Shown here: positions 61,990-63,914 of the stretch, piece after piece | Layout: each line of letters opens with the position of its first letter | How positions within the stretch are numbered: position 1 is the first letter of the stretch | The notes under the pieces: model-generated | What the model was told of the DNA's origin: nothing | The model's database searches: none | What the model saw: only the letters and a program-made list of their open reading frames with translations | Made by a program: the position numbers and the translations under genes | Assembly (NCBI GenBank): GCA_045537915.1 | Contig: JAZSQK010000054.1 | Span: forward strand, 1 to 63,914 | Source of the DNA: SFWF01 sp045537915 | Lineage (GTDB): Bacteria; Bacillota; Clostridia; Oscillospirales; Acutalibacteraceae | DNA: 63,914 bases | Direction of reading: 5' to 3'

Positions 61990-63914
61990 CCGATGCTTCG
62001 GGCTTTACATAGTCACGATAGCCAAAGTAGTTCTTAATAAAGTTTGTATTATCGAAGCTGTTTACCTTATTATAAACAAGGTCAAGAATGTCGAGCTTCA
62101 TATTTCCGTTGTTATCAAAGGGAAGAACGAACTTACCTGTAGAGAGATTCTGAGTAACTTCAGCACCGTTAACTATAGCAACGGGCTCGTTGTAATCATC
62201 AGCAAAGTTCTCAACATACATAGGCTTGCTGATTGTAAAGCTATCGTCCTTATTAATCGTTACATATGTCGGAAGGGATGTAGCGTATGCGTTTTCAGAG
62301 CCAAACAATTCAGCAACATTACTGAAGCTTTCGAAATCTACAAAGAGATATCCCTCAAAGCCTGCAGGAATAGTAATATGTCTGTCATCTTCACCATAAA
62401 TCGTAGCTGCCTGCCATGCATTAGAATTTACAGAAAGAAGTCTTGTGTCTCCTCTGTTAACACTAAAGGTTCTGGTAGAAACAATAGTACTGGAGGTCGA
62501 GGATTCAGGAGACATTAAGGATGAGAAAGAGAAATCAGCATCTGATGCAGACTCATTCTTAATGTAATACATAATACCTGCATTTGCCTTTAATTCAACC
62601 CCTGTTTCCTTATTGGACTTGAACAGGAAGTTTGCAAACTGGCCATAAAGTCCGCTATCACTTGTTGCCGAAACCTTATAAGCAGGAAGGTTTTTAACTA
62701 CGCAATCAGTAAATACGGTAGAAATTTTAGCAGTGCCATCGGTGTAAGAGTTAGAATTACCTATCTCAATTCCGCCATACAAATTTCTATATGCAGCAAC
62801 GTTTGCACGGGGGTTGAGCAGATGGTCAACATATGCACCAAACTGTTCGCTGAGATCAACTTGACTAATGCTGGGAACAAGATTAGTGTTAAAGTATACA
62901 TTGGGGTTTGCGCCTTCGTAAGTTGCAGGCTTGCTGTAAGAAGCAAGGCCTTCTGAAACGTATTCATTTGTATCAAGGTCAACTACTGCAGCGGGTCCGT
63001 TAATAACAGTATTTGTGGGTTTTGCCGCAGGGTCAAATCCAAAGTCTTTAAGGAAGGCAACGGGTGCGCCGATATAACAGTCGTAGTCTGCACGACCGAA
63101 GCCCGATGTAAGGGTTATGCGAACAGTATCAATTACAACAGAATGATGGTTATAATAAAATACTGTGTAGGGAACATAAATATATCCCTTGTATGCTTTT
63201 GGAAGAATAATACCCTCGGAATTGTTTGGATAATTTAAGTTTGATAATCCCTCATAGACATTTGCGGCACTACTACCGGTAGCTTTCAGCTCCCATTCGG
63301 TCCACTGAGTTCCCTTTTCACCATCATCGGGGAGCAGATAAACGGCACCGGTCTTACCGCTCCACGCAGCTCCTCTTGTTCCATTAATTGAGGTAGAATA
63401 TCCAGAAGTATTGCTCAGGAGCATATTAAGATGGGACGGAACATTTGTATTAACATTAGCCGATGCATCAATATAGAAGAGGAAGCCGTCAAACTGAGCA
63501 CCTGCAGTATACTTATAGGTGGCAGTAGTATGAGGAGCTATGTTAAGACTACCTGTACCTCCTGTACCTGTGCTATATGTTCCTGCAGCAAGGTTGCTTA
63601 AATAAAGATTACGGTAAGCGTAGGTGGAATTATTTGACAAGGGGTTTAGATTATATGACAGCGAACGATTTGTTCTGCTGGAATAATTGGTTAGGGTATT
63701 AAAGTCTACGGCAGTATTAAGCTTGTTTGCAAAGGAGGGCTTAGTATAGTCGGTGGGCTTACCCTCGACAAGTCCCGAGCCATCAAGGCGATAGTACTTA
63801 CCATCAATGACAACGGCATCCTGATTCGGGACTGTGTACGCAGAGTTACCGTTTAAGGTTTGTTCAGCTTTTGTAACAAGAATAGGCGAGCTTATAACAA
63901 GGTTGCCCTCTCCT
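61982..63914 (-). CDS. Large repeat-containing surface protein, N-terminal part (open at right edge)
   Basis: The frame is open to the right edge, so the true start lies outside the window; the TTG at 63640 is only the first possible internal start. About 640 residues are visible, rich in Thr, Ser, Asn and Tyr, with no Cys clusters, as in secreted proteins. Two long beta-rich units can be seen, each ending in a segment of the type GY(I/L)(Y/F)V then a Tyr/Phe-rich strand and NG(P/A)-x-V. Near the end DNNGNMKLDILDLVYNK resembles a degenerate dockerin or EF-hand repeat. The frame stops at TAA (61982-61984) right after a T-run, and the next frame carries on without a gap. Confidence 0.7.
   Translation of the reverse strand, partial: GEGNLVISSPILVTKAEQTLNGNSAYTVPNQDAVVIDGKYYRLDGSGLVEGKPTDYTKPSFANKLNTAVDFNTLTNYSSRTNRSLSYNLNPLSNNSTYAYRNLYLSNLAAGTYSTGTGGTGSLNIAPHTTATYKYTAGAQFDGFLFYIDASANVNTNVPSHLNMLLSNTSGYSTSINGTRGAAWSGKTGAVYLLPDDGEKGTQWTEWELKATGSSAANVYEGLSNLNYPNNSEGIILPKAYKGYIYVPYTVFYYNHHSVVIDTVRITLTSGFGRADYDCYIGAPVAFLKDFGFDPAAKPTNTVINGPAAVVDLDTNEYVSEGLASYSKPATYEGANPNVYFNTNLVPSISQVDLSEQFGAYVDHLLNPRANVAAYRNLYGGIEIGNSNSYTDGTAKISTVFTDCVVKNLPAYKVSATSDSGLYGQFANFLFKSNKETGVELKANAGIMYYIKNESASDADFSFSSLMSPESSTSSTIVSTRTFSVNRGDTRLLSVNSNAWQAATIYGEDDRHITIPAGFEGYLFVDFESFSNVAELFGSENAYATSLPTYVTINKDDSFTISKPMYVENFADDYNEPVAIVNGAEVTQNLSTGKFVLPFDNNGNMKLDILDLVYNKVNSFDNTNFIKNYFGYRDYVKPEASVF
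61984..61989 (-). other. Homopolymer (T6) frameshift site within the surface protein gene
   Basis: The mRNA reads GCA TCG GTT TTT TAA in the upstream frame and GGT TTT TTA AGT in the downstream frame. A seventh T, or a -1 slip on the T-run, joins the two frames without loss of residues. Confidence 0.7.

Overview
The window looks like chromosome of a low-GC, endospore-forming member of the Clostridia, most likely a gut Oscillospiraceae/Ruminococcaceae-type bacterium. Evidence: dipicolinate synthase (dpaA/dpaB), spoIVA with a SigE-type promoter, the cotJABC coat operon, a BofC-like protein, a MecA-like adaptor, AT-rich intergenic regions, strong GGAGG-type ribosome sites and several TTG starts. 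No organism name can be read from the sequence.

Layout. 1-4209 (minus) is a small operon: a ribbon-helix-helix regulator followed by two paralogous zinc-ribbon/TIR/membrane proteins. The first ends in a DUF6273-like sensor domain and the second in RCC1-like repeats that run off the left edge. A large serine recombinase (4375-6120, plus) is divergent to it, so this looks like an accessory island. 6216-11388 is an L-fucose catabolism block (isomerase, SGNH esterase, mutarotase, sugar kinase) with a divergent AraC regulator. 11441-34320 is mostly housekeeping: a glycosyltransferase, MurC, CCA-adding enzyme, DpaAB, a LOG protein, a Na/phosphate transporter, an RsgI-like lipoprotein with a DUF898-type membrane protein, an ion-pumping pyrophosphatase, a second fucose-isomerase-fold protein, an NSS transporter, MecA-like, Rpe, AzlCD, a class A PBP, BofC-like and DUF4364 proteins. 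tRNA-Thr(CGT) lies at 34409-34483. 34548-44763 holds an HTH regulator, an amidase overlapping an FkbM methyltransferase, SpoIVA, CotJABC, a Ca-type P-ATPase, a cyclophilin, CapA and YdcF.

44850-56283 is one nine-gene purine operon, purE-C-F-M-N-O-H'-D-L, preceded by a ZTP-type riboswitch that ends in a terminator. It uses a split AICAR transformylase plus archaeal-type PurO cyclohydrolase, and a PurF whose glutaminase active site has been lost. After it come a DAHP synthase, a MATE pump, a cysteine synthase whose leader contains an array of five mini-hairpins, and finally a very large surface-type protein (60126 to the right edge) interrupted by a frameshift at a six-T run.

The most interesting items are the TIR/RHH/recombinase island, the cysteine-synthase hairpin-array leader, the frameshifted DUF4874/DUF4832-like protein, and the PurF without a glutaminase nucleophile.
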